A DNA stretch of 64,000 bases from Io17-Chloro-G2 sp963663135 (GCA_963663135.2 CAXXRM010000001.1:124001-188000); one strand, 5' to 3'; counted from the first letter of the stretch, positions 50,207 through 59,167 are shown. Program-made: numbers and translations. The notes: generated from the sequence alone by a model not told the origin.

Positions 50207-50280
50207 TGGCTGGGGATCGAGGATTCGAACCTCGGCTACCTGATCCAGAGTCAGGCGTCCTACCGCTAGACTAATCCCCA
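50207..50280 (-). tRNA. tRNA-Gln (anticodon CTG)
   Basis: 74 bases with encoded CCA. The acceptor stem TGGGGAT/ATCCCCA pairs fully, the anticodon stem CCTGA/TCAGG encloses CTCTGGA with anticodon CTG, and the T arm has GGTTCGAATCC. It reads CAG. It borders the accessory stretch on its left, a common landing site for integrated DNA. Confidence 0.96.
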
Positions 50281-50542
50281 AGACTGCGGGAAAAATACGA
50301 GGAATTTCATGGTAACAAAGAGCCCGGCGCCAAGCAATCCGCTACCGCGCCAAATTTTATCGCAGCACGCGCTGACGCCGGCCTGAGGAGGGTAACCCGG
50401 ACGGAGACGTGGCACTCAAGATGAAGGGCCCGTCGTAAGTCACCTAACTGATGAAGCGCTGACAACCGGCTTCCGCCTGTCCGGGTGGGTGGAGGCCCAG
50501 CGTATGCCTGAAGTCACGTATTCTTCCGGTAGCCGAATCACT

Positions 50543-50577
50543 AGACCAGATGGTCTGACGGCCGCTTTTTGAGCGGC
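50543..50577. promoter_or_regulatory. Palindrome and hairpin before the envelope operon
   Basis: AGACCAGATGGTCT (50543-50556) is a six-pair palindrome, and GCCGCT/AGCGGC (50561-50577) form a hairpin soon after. Both lie 60-90 bases upstream of a strong promoter. An operator or a weak terminator is possible; neither is shown. The rest of 50281-50635 has nothing recognisable. Confidence 0.35.
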
Positions 50578-50635
50578 GCTTGTCTAACTGATAGCATAGC
50601 CTATGTAAGTTGATATGTGACATAGTTGTGTCAAG

Positions 50636-50664
50636 TTGACATTGATTGCTCCGGTACCTAACAT
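50636..50664 (+). promoter_or_regulatory. Strong sigma-70 promoter of the envelope operon
   Basis: TTGACA (50636-50641) and TAACAT (50659-50664) are 17 bases apart, giving a start near 50671 and a leader of about 95 bases. CTGATAGC (50588-50595) and its complement GCTATCAG (50665-50672) flank the promoter. Confidence 0.78.
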
Positions 50665-50764
50665 AGCTATCAGGTTTCTCCGGGATTTGCCCCAGCTAAC
50701 TCTGCTGCAACTGGCCTTCTCACCTCGGGCGGACCCACAACTTCGTTGACAAAGGATGATTCCC

Positions 50765-51826
50765 ATGCGCCTACTGTCCACCCTCGGGGGGATAGTGTTT
50801 AGTAGACCCGTTCTTTTCGTCGTATTGGTCGCACTGGGTATTGGGGTGGGGTACGCCGTCTTCTTCCACGTATACCCCAAAACGCCCAAGATTGGCATTA
50901 TCGACATCCCCTACACCGTCATCAATGACCGGTCCGCGACCAGGATAGTCTCCTACCTGGAGTACGCCCGGAATCGCGACGATATCAAAGGCGTGGTGAT
51001 TCGCATCAGTTCCCCGGGCGGGGGAGCCTCCTCCAGCGAAAGGTTATTCCTGGAGACCCGCAATCTGCGAGACGAGAAGCCCGTGGTTATGGTCATGGGA
51101 GACCTGGTGGCCAGCGGCGGCTACATGATGTCCATGGGCGCCAACTACCTCTACACACGACCCTCATCTCTAGTTGGGAACGTGGGCGTGATAGTCTCTT
51201 ATCCTGGCCCTACGATTCCGTTCCCTCCCTTGGAATTCCTCGTGATTACCGGTCCCGACAAGCTGTTCGGAGGCGACCGCCGGGACTGGATTACCATGGC
51301 TGACGAGATGAAACATTCCTTTGCCGGCATCGTAATCGACGAGCGTGGGTCAAGCCTGAAGTTAACCAAGCAAGAGCTGCTCACCGGTCGGGTCTACCCG
51401 GGAATAGGAGCCGTTAACGTGGGTCTGGCTGACGCCATCGGCGGAGACACCGACGCCGTCGAAACAGCCGCGGATTTGGCCGGCGTTTCTCATTACGACC
51501 TGGTTGACATCAACGCCCAGGTAGGAAGGCGATACAACGAAGTCCTGCGGTGGGTTTACGATCCGCTGCTGCTTGAATTCCCCTCAGGGGAAACCGGTCG
51601 CCAGTTCATGGGAGGGGTAAGCCCGGGGCCGTTCCAGAATCCGAGCCCATCCGGTCAATCGACGGAGTCAGAGACAGCCCCCGCTTTTGGGACCGACTTG
51701 GAGGCGCTCCGCAACATCCTCCCCTATGGCGGCATCGGGCCGGGTCAAGAGGATGCCTTGCCGGGGTTCCCACAAAAAATTAGCCCACCGAACGTTTACT
51801 ACTTGTATGTTGGACCTTCTCAATAG
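50765..51826 (+). CDS. S49/SppA-like membrane-anchored serine protease
   Basis: 353 residues from ATG 50765, eight bases after AAGGA; ATG 50756 overlaps that site. A hydrophobic anchor (PVLFVVLVALGIGVGYAVFF, about 15-35) leads to an external domain. VVIRISSPGGGASSSE and GDLVASGGYMMSMGANYLY are SppA signatures, the serine before GGY being the nucleophile. VITGPDKLFGG fits the lysine partner site in SppA (SGKYK). TGRVYPGIGAVNVGLADAIGG ends the fold. SppA proteins clear signal-peptide remnants or process membrane proteins. The C-terminal 80 residues are proline/serine-rich and extra to the family. First gene of the operon. Confidence 0.88.
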   Translation: MRLLSTLGGIVFSRPVLFVVLVALGIGVGYAVFFHVYPKTPKIGIIDIPYTVINDRSATRIVSYLEYARNRDDIKGVVIRISSPGGGASSSERLFLETRNLRDEKPVVMVMGDLVASGGYMMSMGANYLYTRPSSLVGNVGVIVSYPGPTIPFPPLEFLVITGPDKLFGGDRRDWITMADEMKHSFAGIVIDERGSSLKLTKQELLTGRVYPGIGAVNVGLADAIGGDTDAVETAADLAGVSHYDLVDINAQVGRRYNEVLRWVYDPLLLEFPSGETGRQFMGGVSPGPFQNPSPSGQSTESETAPAFGTDLEALRNILPYGGIGPGQEDALPGFPQKISPPNVYYLYVGPSQ

Positions 51827-53108
51827 ATTCAGCATTGTGCTGATCCTCCCGGCAGTTGCGCTGGCATTCTTTGTTGGCGCCTATTTTTACTTTTATCAAG
51901 GCTCCTACGACCCGGCGCCTTCGGGGCAGTTGAGGACTCAACACATAACTCCTCCCGTGTCCAGCTTCACCAACTTGGAGAGCATCTCGCCGGTTCAGCA
52001 GGGCACTCTGCTGGTTGACATGGGCCACTCCAACGGTTTCAGCCGCAACGAGATATCATCTTTCCTTACCGAAATATCCCGACGAGGGTATTCTTTGGAA
52101 TTTCTCGAATTGTCCGCCGGCGGCAAGAAATTGTCCGAAGGGGGGAATAGTTTAGCTGAACAGCTTCGGTCGGTGGACAGCTTTTTGGTTATCCAACCCT
52201 CCAGGCCATTCAGTAATGAGGAAGCCGTCCTGGTACATCAGTTTGTTGAGGAAAAGGGCGGCAAACTGTTGCTGATAGCGGACCCTACCCGCAATCACAG
52301 GATGAATTCTCTCTCCAAGGAGTTCGGAATCACCTTCAGGCCGGATTACCTCCATAACTCCGTGGACTACGATCTGAACTTCCAGAACATTTACATTAGT
52401 GATTTCAAGCCGGACAAGCTTACAGACGGGTTGGGCAGGATTGCCCTGTATGCGGCCGGCTCCCTGGAATCCGCCCACGGCGGCTTGGCCATTGCCGATG
52501 CCAATACCCAGTCCACTTTCGTGGAGCGAGTTGAGCCCCTGTACCCCATGGCCAGGAGTGAACAAGGGGGAGTGGTGGCGTTGACCGACCTTACCTTCTT
52601 GATTCCGCCGCAAAGCACCATTGTGAACAATCCAAGGCTGATCTCCAACCTCGCAGACTTCCTGACGACCAGTGAACGCAGTTTCGACCTGGCGGACTTC
52701 CCCTACTTTTTCGATGAAACCGCGGAGATTATTTTGGGGAGTCCCTCGTTGTTGGACGCCGGCGTGGGCATGACGAACGTGCTGTCAGGATTTCAGGTAG
52801 CCTCGGAAATACGGAATGTAGCAGACCCCAACCGTGACCTGGTGTACCTGGGTCTGTACGATGACGCCCCAAGTGTGGCCCAATATCTGCAATTAACCGG
52901 AGTTGAAATTGGCGATGAATTGCGGACGCCGTTCACGCCGGCGATTGCCAGGGACGAATCTGCCGTGGCAGTCCTTTACCAGGATGAACAACGGCGGGCA
53001 TTGATAGTCCTGGGCGACACTCCCGATGACGTGGATCGTGTGCTCGGACAATTGGGGAATGGCTCCTTTAGACAAGGACTCGTCGGCGACTTTGTTGGAG
53101 TGTATTAA
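51807..53108 (+). CDS. Membrane-anchored protein with GATase-like (DUF4350-like) domain
   Basis: 433 residues from ATG 51807, 20 bases inside the upstream protease gene. One membrane segment (VLILPAVALAFFVGAYFYFY, about 11-30) is followed by an external domain. GTLLVDMGHSNGFSRNEISSFLTEISRRGY and SFLVIQPSRPFSNEEAVLVHQFVEEKGGKLLLIADPTRN resemble the DUF4350/class I amidotransferase-like fold found near SppA and transport genes. A second similar half (LVYLGLYDDAPSVAQYLQL...ALIVLGDTPDD) ends it. No catalytic Cys is seen in the GATase position, so a binding role is more likely. The overlap implies coupling with the protease. Family call is by eye. Confidence 0.75.
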   Translation: MLDLLNRFSIVLILPAVALAFFVGAYFYFYQGSYDPAPSGQLRTQHITPPVSSFTNLESISPVQQGTLLVDMGHSNGFSRNEISSFLTEISRRGYSLEFLELSAGGKKLSEGGNSLAEQLRSVDSFLVIQPSRPFSNEEAVLVHQFVEEKGGKLLLIADPTRNHRMNSLSKEFGITFRPDYLHNSVDYDLNFQNIYISDFKPDKLTDGLGRIALYAAGSLESAHGGLAIADANTQSTFVERVEPLYPMARSEQGGVVALTDLTFLIPPQSTIVNNPRLISNLADFLTTSERSFDLADFPYFFDETAEIILGSPSLLDAGVGMTNVLSGFQVASEIRNVADPNRDLVYLGLYDDAPSVAQYLQLTGVEIGDELRTPFTPAIARDESAVAVLYQDEQRRALIVLGDTPDDVDRVLGQLGNGSFRQGLVGDFVGVY

Positions 53109-53114
53109 AGCTTG

Positions 53115-54827
53115 ATGTGCAAGTGGCTACGCCGGTTTATCGCTTTGGCCGCTGCGGCCCTGGCAATGGTCGCGTTGGCGTGTTCAACCCCCACCGAACC
53201 CTCGGAAATTCCGGCTGCGGCCAAACCCGATACCCAGGCCACCATCACCGCCTTGGCCCAGAGACCCGGCTTTAGCGTCCCCACGCCCACTCCCGTTCCC
53301 CAGAGCGTATTGGAATCAGCCCAAGAATTCTCCCGGGGCTTGGACTCGGTCAACGAAAGTTGGGGCCAATTGCGCCTCAGTTACGACACCTGGCAGGCCG
53401 GATTGATCGCTTGCGACCCCAGGTCAGTCCGAACATCCTTAAACCAGTTCGATAACCGGTTCGCCGCCGTGGTCCAATCGGCCAGAAACCTGGACCGGGC
53501 CAGCGCCATCAGAGATTTGGCCGACCGCGTCGTAATGGCCGCCGAGACCGAACAGCAGGCTCTCCGGTCGTTGCGCGGCGCCTCGGACTCCACCGGTTCC
53601 GCCACTTCTTCCGGCAGCGCTGCAGGCTCCGGAAAGGGTCTGGACGGTTCGGCTATTGGCAACAAGGGGAATTCAACAGACACCGAAGGGCCGGAGGTCT
53701 ACGCCGGACTCGAATCCTCCAACCAATCGGAACAGGTTTCGGCGGTCGACCAGGTGGACAAAGCCCGGTCTTACTCCGCAGCCGCGCTTCAGGAAGTCTC
53801 TGACACCCTGGCTGACCTGGAAGAAAGAAGGACCGACGCGGGAAGAGCCAGATTGAAGGAATTCACCATGGCGTTCAACGACGTCAACGCCCGTTGGGAT
53901 GGATTCCACCGGCAATACGATGCATTCCGCGCCGATGAGGCCAACCTGAGTTCTGCCGAAATGGTTGCGGAGCTGAGCGGACTTATCTCAGATTTCAGTA
54001 ATGTGGTCGTGGCCACCCGTGAATTACCAACTTACAAGGACACTCAATTCGTGGCTGACCTTATGGCCCAAACCGCCGATTCCGAAGACCTGGTGTTGCG
54101 TAGCCTACGGGCCACGTTCCAAAAAGAACCCCAGGGAAAAGAACCCCAGGGAATCGAGCCCATCGCTGGACCATTTGGAGATCTCGGTGGTTTCGGAGAC
54201 TTTAAAAGCCCCGAAGAATCGGTGGAATCCGCTGACTTTGCGGTCCCCGCAGACCCTGTCCCTCCTAAGCCAACCGAGGTTCCGCCGACCAATACCCCCG
54301 AGTTCGTTGCACTGGAACCTGACCTGTTCGGAAAATTTGAAGAAGAATTGGTGTTTGCCAACGCTTCCCGTCGAGATGCCAAGGGAGCGTTGAACCAACT
54401 TAATTTGAGCCTATCTGAAGACCAATTGAAGGCTGTTGCCGAATTTTCGGAGCAACTTCAAGCCCTGATGGTGGATTGGAACGATTTCCACCAAGACTTT
54501 GATGCTTGGCGGACCGATGAGGGAGGATGCGACCGTCTCGGCGCTATCGATGCACTGCTGGAAATCGGCGCCGGATATAATGACCTATCCGCCGAGGTTA
54601 GCCGGTTGCCGAACACCGTGGTGCTGCGTCCCTTCGGTGAATTGCTGGTTGAGGCTGTCCGCCGGGAATCTTCAGCGTTGGATGACCTGAAGAACAACTG
54701 GCGCCCCTTTGACGCCGGGATTTACCAAGGCCTGCGCCAAGAGCGCACGGCTGCCGACAATCAGCGGCGGCAAGTCGGGGTAGGAATTCAAGACCTCTTG
54801 GACCAATACGCAGTCGCACCCAACTGA
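53115..54827 (+). CDS. Lipoprotein with three tandem helical repeats
   Basis: 570 residues. The lipobox LALAC-type AMVALACS puts the lipidated cysteine at about residue 23. Three repeats of about 75 residues can be aligned, at about 79-154, 257-332 and 452-527. They share W..F/L...YD.W/FRA, a middle stretch ending LP or its equivalent, and E..LRSLR/E..ALDDLK. Linkers between them are Ser/Gly/Pro-rich. No family is recognised. It is exported and probably anchored to the outer face of the membrane. It lies six bases after the GATase-like gene and shares its operon with the S49 protease, so the three may form one envelope module. Confidence 0.85.
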   Translation: MCKWLRRFIALAAAALAMVALACSTPTEPSEIPAAAKPDTQATITALAQRPGFSVPTPTPVPQSVLESAQEFSRGLDSVNESWGQLRLSYDTWQAGLIACDPRSVRTSLNQFDNRFAAVVQSARNLDRASAIRDLADRVVMAAETEQQALRSLRGASDSTGSATSSGSAAGSGKGLDGSAIGNKGNSTDTEGPEVYAGLESSNQSEQVSAVDQVDKARSYSAAALQEVSDTLADLEERRTDAGRARLKEFTMAFNDVNARWDGFHRQYDAFRADEANLSSAEMVAELSGLISDFSNVVVATRELPTYKDTQFVADLMAQTADSEDLVLRSLRATFQKEPQGKEPQGIEPIAGPFGDLGGFGDFKSPEESVESADFAVPADPVPPKPTEVPPTNTPEFVALEPDLFGKFEEELVFANASRRDAKGALNQLNLSLSEDQLKAVAEFSEQLQALMVDWNDFHQDFDAWRTDEGGCDRLGAIDALLEIGAGYNDLSAEVSRLPNTVVLRPFGELLVEAVRRESSALDDLKNNWRPFDAGIYQGLRQERTAADNQRRQVGVGIQDLLDQYAVAPN

Positions 54828-54936
54828 CGGCGCACCGGGCCTTTCGCACCCGCACGTGACCTAAAAAGCTCCCCAAGCCATCGCGGTCTGGCTCGGGTGC
54901 GGCAATCCTCTGCAAGCGCCACGCGGGCAGTCTACC

Positions 54937-55103
54937 ACCACCCCCGTCAATCCCGTCGCTATGGGAATCCAGAGCCCTTTTGATGAGGAACACGCTTACC
55001 CATACACAGGTTGTTGCGCCTGCCGTTTCGCCGCTGGTATAACCGTGTTGGCGCAGGGAACGGGCTTTTGATTCCCGTTGCGACGGGAATGACGGGGATG
55101 GGG
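54937..55103. repeat. Dispersed inverted-repeat element, copy d
   Basis: The left arm 54937-54983 (CCGTCAATCCCGTCGCTATGGG then AATCCAGAGCCC) and the right arm 55062-55103 face each other. The right arm core ATTCCC-GTTGCGAC-GGGAAT (55071-55090) is perfect. The gap 54828-55265 contains nothing else I recognise. Confidence 0.85.
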
Positions 55104-55265
55104 GTAGAAGGTCCTGCCCTGGCAATCCCCAGCACGCTTGGCTCGGTTGACGCCGCCTGCATAACCTCCGATACTGGTTAGAAGGACGCACGCCCGCCGT
55201 TCCGGCCGCCACTGCGGTTGGAGCGGTAGCTAATGTCTACTCTGCAATCCCGGTAGGAGACCACC

Positions 55266-56132
55266 ATGCAGCTAGGAGCTATCTTCCCTCAGACCGAAAT
55301 TGGCGCTGACCCCATTGCGGTTCGTGATTTTGCCCAGGCCGCCGAGGCCATGGGATACGAGCACCTGCTGGTCTTCGATCACGTCCTGGGCGCCGATCCC
55401 AGCAAACGGGAGAGTTGGGACCGCCCTTACAGCCACTCCGACATGTTCCACGAACCGTTCGTCCTGTTCGGATACCTGGCCGGAGTGACCGACAAGATTC
55501 AGATGACTACCGGAGTACTGATTCTGGGCCAGCGACAGACCGCCCTGGTTGCCAAGCAGGCGGCCGAGGTGGATGTGTTGACCGGAGGCCGCCTGCGCCT
55601 GGGCATCGGTATAGGCTGGAACCATGTGGAGTACGAGGCGCTGGGCGAGGATTTCAGCAACCGCGGCCGGCGCAGCGTCGAACAAATTCGATTGCTGCGG
55701 GCTCTCTGGACCGAAGAAGTCATCTCATTTGACGGCAGATACCACCAGGTTTCCCACGCCGGTATCAACCCCCTGCCGGTGCAGCGCCCGATCCCCATTT
55801 GGTTCGGCGGAGGGGCCGACCGGGTGATGCGGCGCATCGGCCGCCTGGCCGACGGCTGGTTTCCTCAATTCCAACCCGACAGCCAGGGTCAAGAGCAGTT
55901 GGCCAAGATGCGGGAGTACGCCAGAGCTGCTGGCAGGGACCCCGGAGACATAGGGATAGAGGGGCGGGTGAGCATCGCCAGCGGCAGCCCCGACGATTGG
56001 GCCAAGTCCGCGGCGGCTTGGGACGAACTGGGAGCCAGCCACCTGTCGGTCAACACCATGCGGGCAGGCCTCAGCGGCCCGGACCAACACATCGATGCTA
56101 TCCGCCGTTTTAAGGACGCCGTTTCCGGGTGA
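55266..56132 (+). CDS. Luciferase-family F420-type oxidoreductase
   Basis: 288 residues, ATG after GGTAGGAGACC. LGAIFPQTEIGADPIAVRDFAQAAEAMGYEHLLVFDHV, TTGVLILGQRQTALVAKQAAEVDVLTGGRLRLGIGIGWN and PIWFGGGADRVMRRIGRLADGW are typical of F420-dependent LLM enzymes of the TIGR03619 group. They usually transfer hydride from reduced F420. No F420-synthesis gene is in the window, so FMN remains possible. It stands alone between two copies of the dispersed repeat. Confidence 0.9.
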   Translation: MQLGAIFPQTEIGADPIAVRDFAQAAEAMGYEHLLVFDHVLGADPSKRESWDRPYSHSDMFHEPFVLFGYLAGVTDKIQMTTGVLILGQRQTALVAKQAAEVDVLTGGRLRLGIGIGWNHVEYEALGEDFSNRGRRSVEQIRLLRALWTEEVISFDGRYHQVSHAGINPLPVQRPIPIWFGGGADRVMRRIGRLADGWFPQFQPDSQGQEQLAKMREYARAAGRDPGDIGIEGRVSIASGSPDDWAKSAAAWDELGASHLSVNTMRAGLSGPDQHIDAIRRFKDAVSG

Positions 56133-56380
56133 GGTTTTACTGTGGAGGGCACAAGGCTCAGCGGTTTTCGCCCGTTTCCCATGTGCCCTCCGGGTATCCA
56201 GAGGCCTAGGCTTAAGGTAAGGACATAAGGCTTCGGGAATTCCCCATAAAAGACCTTGTGCCTTGAGCCTGTCGAACGGGAAAGCGACCACCGTAGTGCT
56301 ATCGCAATTTGAAATCAAAAGACCGCGGAAGCCGATTACATCTAAGTGTTCGCGATGAGGTATTCGTCGGACCACCCCCC

Positions 56381-56602
56381 GTCTTTCTCGCCGCAGCGGG
56401 AATCCAGAGCCCTTTCCGTGCGCCGACGCGCTTATGGCAACGGGGAAATGCGAGGTGCGGGCGGGCCACACCGCTCCCTTCGCCAACGCCGTAGCGCGGC
56501 CCCTTCCACAGCCCTTGGCCCATGCCCGTGCCTTGGATAGCTATGCCTGCTTACAGGGCAAAAAGGGCTCTGGATTCCCTCTGCGGAGAGAATGACGGGA
56601 GG
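56381..56602. repeat. Dispersed inverted-repeat element, copy e
   Basis: The left part 56381-56446 is nearly identical to copy c at 39278-39342. The right arm 56564-56602 reads GGGCTCTGGATTCCCTCTGC. The full element is about 220 bases. The gap 56133-56754 holds nothing else recognisable. Confidence 0.9.
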
Positions 56603-56754
56603 TTGGCGCGGTTGGATAAATGGCGATCAGGCATCACGTTGGATGCAAGATTCGTCCGTCCCACTGGGATGCGTTTGCCCTGGCGACCACCCGGAGCGGC
56701 TTCCATCAACAGGACACATGGGGTCGGGGTCCAAAGGGTTCCATCGGTTGAAGT

Positions 56755-57951
56755 TTAGCTCTTGAGCAGGTCGGCCACCCGGTCCAGGATGCGGTTGCTG
56801 ACATCGTACTTCGAGAGCAGGGGTAGGTCTTCGACGTTCAAATCCCGGTCGATGAGGGACACCTGGTTGGTGTCGGCCCCGAACCCACTGTTGGGCTCAG
56901 TGATGTCGTTGGCGATCATCAGGTCCAGGTTCTTGCTTTTGACCTTCACCTTGGCATTTTCCACCAGGTTCTGGCTCTCGGCAGAGAAGCCAACCTTGAC
57001 GAAATTGCCCCGGGCGGTTTCCAGGATGTCGGTGGTCTTGGTTAGGTCGATTGAGAGGTCTCCGGCGGACTTTTTGATTTTCTGTTCGGCTTCCGTAGCC
57101 GGCCGGTAATCCGCCACCGCCGCGGCCATTATCAGCGCGTCGGCGCTCTTGACGTGCTCCAAAACAGCGTCGCACATTTGTTGGGCGGTTGAAACCGGGA
57201 CCACGTTGACCAAGGGCGGCGAAGGCAGGCCGGTGGCTGCGGTCACCAGCACGGCCAAGCCTCCCCGGTCCCGGACCGCTTCGGCCAGCGCATAACCCAT
57301 TTTCCCCGAGGAATGGTTGGTGATAACGCGGACCGGGTCGATGGGTTCCATGGTGCCACCGGCGCTTACCACGACCGTCCTGCCGGAAAGGTCCCCTTCC
57401 CTTCCCAGCGCTGCGGAAATGTGTCCCAGAAGCTCCTGCGGTTCCAACAGCCTTCCCATTCCCACCAGACCCGAAGCCAACCGCCCGGGAGCGGGTCCGG
57501 CGAAAATAACCCCCCTGGCCCGGAGCCTGGCGATGTTTTCCTGCGTCGCCGGGTGGTCGAACATGTTTGCGTCCATGGCCGGTGCCACCAGCAGCGGGGC
57601 CGAGGTTGCAATCACCGTGGTGGTCAACGGGTCATCCGCCAAGCCGGCCGCCAGTTTCGCAATGGTGTGCACCGTAGCCGGAGCAATGACCACAATCTCG
57701 GCCCGCCGGGCCAGGGTGACGTGCTGATGGCTATACTCCGAGTCGGCGTCGAAAGTATCGGTTACCACGGCCCGGTGAGTGATGCTGCGAAAGGCCAGAG
57801 GTGTGACGAATTGGGTGGCCCCATAACTCATCACCGTGTCTACCAGCGCACCGGCCTGCGTTAGCTTGCTGGCCAAGTCGATGGCTTTGTAGCAGGCGAT
57901 ACTGCCCGTGACACCCAGCAGAACGTGCTTGTCAGCTAGCGGGCCCGCCAA
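56755..57951 (-). CDS. coaBC: Bifunctional phosphopantothenoylcysteine decarboxylase/phosphopantothenate-cysteine ligase
   Basis: Two steps of coenzyme A synthesis. 398 residues from TTG 57951 after GGAGG. The CoaC half has LLGVTGSIACYKAIDLASKL (FMN binding), SYGATQFVTPLAF, and APAMDANMFDHPA with the catalytic histidine region. The CoaB half begins VVVSAGGTMEPIDPVRVITNHSSGKMGYALAEA and continues with AAAVADYRP, KIKK and GFSAES. The start lies eight bases after coaX on the same strand, so pantothenate kinase and CoaBC are produced together. Confidence 0.96.
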   Translation of the reverse strand: MAGPLADKHVLLGVTGSIACYKAIDLASKLTQAGALVDTVMSYGATQFVTPLAFRSITHRAVVTDTFDADSEYSHQHVTLARRAEIVVIAPATVHTIAKLAAGLADDPLTTTVIATSAPLLVAPAMDANMFDHPATQENIARLRARGVIFAGPAPGRLASGLVGMGRLLEPQELLGHISAALGREGDLSGRTVVVSAGGTMEPIDPVRVITNHSSGKMGYALAEAVRDRGGLAVLVTAATGLPSPPLVNVVPVSTAQQMCDAVLEHVKSADALIMAAAVADYRPATEAEQKIKKSAGDLSIDLTKTTDILETARGNFVKVGFSAESQNLVENAKVKVKSKNLDLMIANDITEPNSGFGADTNQVSLIDRDLNVEDLPLLSKYDVSNRILDRVADLLKS

Positions 57952-57959
57952 GAGTCCTC

Positions 57960-58772
57960 CTAGTCCGCCGGAACGCTGTCGTTTCGGGGCGCCGGTCCGG
58001 ATTCCGGGTGGCGGTTCATCTCATAAATCAGCCGCAACCCAACCAGGGTCAGGTCGGGGTTGACCGTGTCGAATACCTGCGTCTCCCGGGCAATAATCCC
58101 CGCCAGGCCGCCGGTCCCGATGACCTTGGCGTCCCTCCCCAACTCCTGCTTGAACCGCTCCACCATGCCGGTGACCATCGAGGCATAGCCCAGGACCAGG
58201 CCCGACTGAAGCGCGTGGGTCGTGTTCTGGCCGATGGCCGTCCGGGGCGCCACCAACTCGACGCGGCGGAGTTGAGCGGTGCTGTGGAAAAGGGACTCGG
58301 CAGCCACGTTGATGCCCGGAAAAATTGCGCCGCCCAGGTATGTCCCGTCCTTGGCAACTGCGTCGAATACTGTAGCCGTGCCGAAGTCCACTACAATCAA
58401 TGGGGGACTGTAAAGCTCCGATGCGGCCACCGCATCGACGATCCGGTCGGAACCCACGTCCCTGGGATTGTCGTAAACGATACGCAGTCCGGTGCGGACC
58501 CCCACGGTCACTGTGATCGGCGTAACGCTGAAATAGTCGCGGCAGACATCCTCAAACACCACCGTAAGGTGAGGCACGACACTGCACATTGAGATCGCCG
58601 TAACGTCGTGTGGGTTGATGCCTTTCTGCAGGAGGAGGTTGGTCACCAACAGCCCGTGTTCGTCGGACAATTTGCGGGTGTCGGTGGCGATGCGAAGAGT
58701 CGTGGCCAGGCGAGTCCCGTCGAACACCCCCAGGGTGACGGTGGTGTTGCCAATGTCTATGCAGAGAAGCAC
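57960..58772 (-). CDS. coaX: Type III pantothenate kinase
   Basis: First step of coenzyme A synthesis, ATP-dependent phosphorylation of pantothenate. 270 residues from GTG 58772. LLCIDIGNTTVTLGVFDG (residues 2-19) is the phosphate loop. GSDRIVDAVAA and VVDFGTATVFDAVAKDGTYLGGAIFPG are type III motifs, the aspartate in VVDFGTAT being the expected catalytic base. coaBC follows after eight bases. Confidence 0.95.
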   Translation of the reverse strand: MLLCIDIGNTTVTLGVFDGTRLATTLRIATDTRKLSDEHGLLVTNLLLQKGINPHDVTAISMCSVVPHLTVVFEDVCRDYFSVTPITVTVGVRTGLRIVYDNPRDVGSDRIVDAVAASELYSPPLIVVDFGTATVFDAVAKDGTYLGGAIFPGINVAAESLFHSTAQLRRVELVAPRTAIGQNTTHALQSGLVLGYASMVTGMVERFKQELGRDAKVIGTGGLAGIIARETQVFDTVNPDLTLVGLRLIYEMNRHPESGPAPRNDSVPAD

Positions 58773-58965
58773 GCTCGGAACCCCCTAACCGCGGCCAATT
58801 ATACGGCAGCCCGAATGGCCTAGCAACGCGGCGTAGGGTTGCCTCTCAGGGTCTTCCAGTCGTCCCTACAAACCCCCGTGTCTCTCACCGCAACCGGGAG
58901 TTCAGTACCCCGCCCCTGTTTCTGAGGGAGCCGAAATGCACAAAAGCCCCGGCGGCAACGGTCCC

Positions 58966-59167
58966 CTCCTCCGTATTTCTCGCCGCAGCGGGAATCCAGA
59001 GCCCTGATCATGCACCGACATGGCAACGGCAAAAAAGAAGCGCCGTGCGTGGAACTCGTCCCCGTTTCACCGGACTGCCGTCACACCCGGACCATTCCCG
59101 CGCACCGGAGCCAGGTCAAACGATACAAAGGGCTCTGGATTCCCGTTGCGACGAGAATAGCGGGGGA
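58966..59167. repeat. Dispersed inverted-repeat element, copy f
   Basis: The left arm (58966-59008, with CGCCGCAGCGGGAATCCAGA) and the right arm (59130-59167, GGGCTCTGGATTCCCGTTGC) enclose about 120 bases. A third, worn arm lies at 58868-58915. The gap 58773-59369 holds nothing else I recognise. Confidence 0.88.

Noticed and set aside
50057..50280. Intact insertion sequence next to tRNA-Gln
   Set aside because: Only about 70 bases of orfA remain, with no orfB or clear terminal repeats.
8726..59167. CRISPR array
   Set aside because: The repeats are scattered, inverted and unequally spaced, with no spacer pattern or cas genes.
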